5,687 bases of DNA from Nitrospirota bacterium. Lineage in GTDB: Bacteria; Nitrospinota; Nitrospinia; Nitrospinales; Nitrospinaceae. The translations under genes and the position numbers were made by a program. The notes beneath the pieces are model-generated. The model was not told the DNA's origin, did not search any database, and was given only the letters and a program-made list of their open reading frames with translations. How positions within the stretch are numbered: the first letter of the stretch is position 1; every line of letters begins with the position of its first letter. This document shows, one piece after another, positions 4,414 through 5,687 of the stretch. The stretch is from positions 1 through 5,687 of the forward strand of contig QIDN01000453.1 of NCBI GenBank assembly GCA_003229345.1. Reading direction: 5' to 3'.

Positions 4414-5232
4414 ATGTTTTCAGGGCTTGATATAGAGAAACTGGTAAATGTTTATGTGGTTCCCTGGTTCATTAATATCGCACTGGCAATCGTCGTTTTT
4501 ATTGTGGGACGGTTAATCGCCAAAGGGCTGGTGAAGGTCCTCGAGCGACTTCTTGTCAGAGCGAAAGTCGACTCCATGCTGGTCGAATTCATCGGATCGA
4601 TCGCCAGTGCCGGGTTGCTTCTCCTTGTCATTATCGCCTCGCTGGATATGCTGGGCGTGAATACAACCTCACTGATCGCCATGTTAGGCGCGGCGGGTTT
4701 GGCAGTGGGTTTGGCGCTTCAGGGTTCCTTGCAGAATTTTGCCTCGGGAGTCCTGTTGATTATTTTTCGTCCATTCAAGATTGGGGATTTCGTTGAGGCC
4801 GGAGGAACCACTGGCACGGTGGAAAAAATCACCATTTTCAACACCATCATGCTGACTCCCGATAACCGGGAAATCATCGTTCCCAATGGTGCCGTTTACG
4901 GCGGGACCATCACTAATTTTTCTGCACGCGATACCCGGCGGATCGATATGGTGTTTGGAATCGGCTATGGGGACGACATTAAAAAAGCCAAGAATATTCT
5001 GATGAATGCCATGGAATCCGATGAGCGAATTTTGAAGGACCCGGCACCTGTGGTTGCCCTTGCGGAACTGGGGGACAGCAGTGTGAATTTTATGGTGCGT
5101 CCATGGGTCAACAGAGCGGACTACGGGAACGTCAAATATACTTTGAACGAACACATCAAATCAGCCTTTGATGAAAATGGTATATCCATTCCATTTCCGC
5201 AAATGGATATCCATATGGATCAGGCGGCTTAG
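4414..5232 (+). CDS. mscS: Small-conductance mechanosensitive channel, MscS family
   Basis: MscS is a homoheptameric inner-membrane channel that opens under membrane tension and releases solutes on hypo-osmotic shock. The 272-residue protein has the compact E. coli MscS layout: membrane segments at about 16-36, 58-78 and 86-113, then the cytoplasmic beta and alpha/beta cage. The pore helix LGAAGLAVGLALQGSLQNFA (91-110) is nearly identical to E. coli MscS. Leu96 and Leu100 match the gate residues L105 and L109, Gly104 matches the hinge G113, and Gly112 matches G121. FRPFKIGDFVE (119-129), PNG (about 157) and the end ISIPFPQMD are family hallmarks. The frame could begin at ATG 4402, but GGAGGT at 4404-4409 overlaps that codon and is correctly spaced for the ATG at 4414, so 4414 is chosen. 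It may be co-transcribed with the small gene 75 bases downstream. Confidence 0.96.
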   Translation: MFSGLDIEKLVNVYVVPWFINIALAIVVFIVGRLIAKGLVKVLERLLVRAKVDSMLVEFIGSIASAGLLLLVIIASLDMLGVNTTSLIAMLGAAGLAVGLALQGSLQNFASGVLLIIFRPFKIGDFVEAGGTTGTVEKITIFNTIMLTPDNREIIVPNGAVYGGTITNFSARDTRRIDMVFGIGYGDDIKKAKNILMNAMESDERILKDPAPVVALAELGDSSVNFMVRPWVNRADYGNVKYTLNEHIKSAFDENGISIPFPQMDIHMDQAA

Positions 5233-5236
5233 GGGA

Positions 5237-5259
5237 GGGTTGATTTTCACGCTCAACCC
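5237..5259 (+). other. Hairpin after mscS, possible weak terminator
   Basis: GGGTTGA (5237-5243) and TCAACCC (5253-5259) form a 7-bp stem with a 9-base loop, five bases after the mscS stop. CTTATCC follows rather than a T-run. A second small stem, ATTAGC/GCTAAT (5272-5291), carries TTTTT inside its loop. Neither is a classical intrinsic terminator, so read-through to the next gene is plausible. Confidence 0.35.
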
Positions 5260-5307
5260 CTTATCCTGAGTATTAGCCCCTTTTTGCTAATTACTGGGAT
5301 TTGAAAA

Positions 5308-5685
5308 GTGAAAAAATTCCTGATCTCCATCTCCATAACCGGGACACTCCTGTTTGGCACCGTATTCGGTCTGACCTATTCAGACCCTGAAAAGGTAGAG
5401 CAGTCCACCAAAAGCTGGGTGGCTCAGGAGATTGAGAGAAAAATTAAAAACGATTTTCCTCAACTCTTTCCGCCGGAGAAAAAGGAACAAGGCACTCAGG
5501 TTCTTCAGAAGCTCCAGGGCCATCTGAAGAAGAGGATTGTGAAATTGCGGGGAATATTATTTTCTGATTTGCCCGACCGCATCGCTGAATCCGTAGCCCG
5601 CTCCTGCACCTGTAGAGTAAAAGGTAAGGATCGTGAGGAGATACAACAAAAATATGAGAAGACAAGAAGCTTTGTTAAACGTTAG
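5308..5685 (+). CDS. Small putative secreted or periplasmic protein of unknown function
   Basis: This is a complete 125-residue protein, not recognised, with a GTG start at 5308 and TAG at 5683-5685, two bases before the window ends. The N-terminus MKKFLISISITGTLLFGTVFG is signal-peptide-like: charged start, hydrophobic core at about 4-19, and a possible cleavage near residues 20-22. There is no lipobox Cys. The mature part is strongly charged (many K, E and R), mostly helical in pattern, with a KKEQGTQVLQKLQGHLKKRI stretch (58-77) and a CTC pair (100-102) in ARSCTCRVKGKDREEIQQKY. A Cys-x-Cys in an exported protein may form a disulfide or bind a metal or haem-like ligand, but CxxCH is absent. 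The Shine-Dalgarno is weak (GGGA at 5296-5299, eight bases before GTG). It follows mscS by 75 bases on the same strand and may share its transcript. Confidence 0.72.
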   Translation: MKKFLISISITGTLLFGTVFGLTYSDPEKVEQSTKSWVAQEIERKIKNDFPQLFPPEKKEQGTQVLQKLQGHLKKRIVKLRGILFSDLPDRIAESVARSCTCRVKGKDREEIQQKYEKTRSFVKR

Positions 5686-5687
5686 GT

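Noticed and set aside
4684..5154. A 156-codon minus-strand open frame within mscS
   Set aside because: It lies fully antisense to the clearly conserved MscS protein; its sequence is His/Asn-rich without domain features.
1..5687. CRISPR array, insertion sequence, integrase or toxin-antitoxin pair
   Set aside because: No regularly spaced repeats, transposase or recombinase motifs, and no pair of short overlapping genes of toxin-antitoxin type were seen. The tandem paralogs are too similar to each other, and their 113-base gap is too large, for that reading.

Overview
The window looks like a chromosomal stretch from a Gram-negative bacterium. It has Shine-Dalgarno-led genes, an MscS channel, a putative secreted small protein and a one-piece tmRNA with an encoded CCA end. 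The lineage cannot be fixed from sequence alone. The tmRNA tag (ANDYDYAVAA) and the sterol-desaturase-like partial gene would fit a deltaproteobacterial or Nitrospinota-like genome, but that is a low-confidence guess. No transposase, integrase, phage gene or CRISPR array is present.

Layout. Everything from base 1 to about 4218 is on the minus strand; everything from about 4402 onward is on the plus strand. Reading the minus-strand block in transcription order (right to left): two tandem, equal-length paralogs of an unrecognised 118-residue family (4218-3862 and 3748-3392); a 70-residue dodecin-like protein (3144-2932) with its own promoter; ssrA/tmRNA (2806-2445) with a good promoter and a textbook terminator; an AT-rich MFS transporter gene (2204-921) preceded by a TATAAT box and two palindromic candidate operators; a hairpin-rich non-coding stretch (676-873); a small single-pass membrane protein (639-256); and the first 45 codons of a sterol desaturase/fatty acid hydroxylase-like gene that runs off the left edge (137-1). 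The plus-strand block holds an MscS-type mechanosensitive channel gene (4414-5232) and a small gene for a putative secreted or periplasmic protein (5308-5685).

How the parts may work together. tmRNA (ribosome rescue), MscS (osmotic-shock relief) and dodecin (small-ligand or metal storage) are all housekeeping or stress functions. Nothing in the sequence shows that they form one regulated system; the genes are mostly separate transcription units. The least explained items are the tandem paralog pair, whose upstream G-run leader is also shared, the dodecin that lacks the usual flavin-stacking tryptophan, and the hairpin-dense intergenic DNA between the transporter and the small membrane protein.
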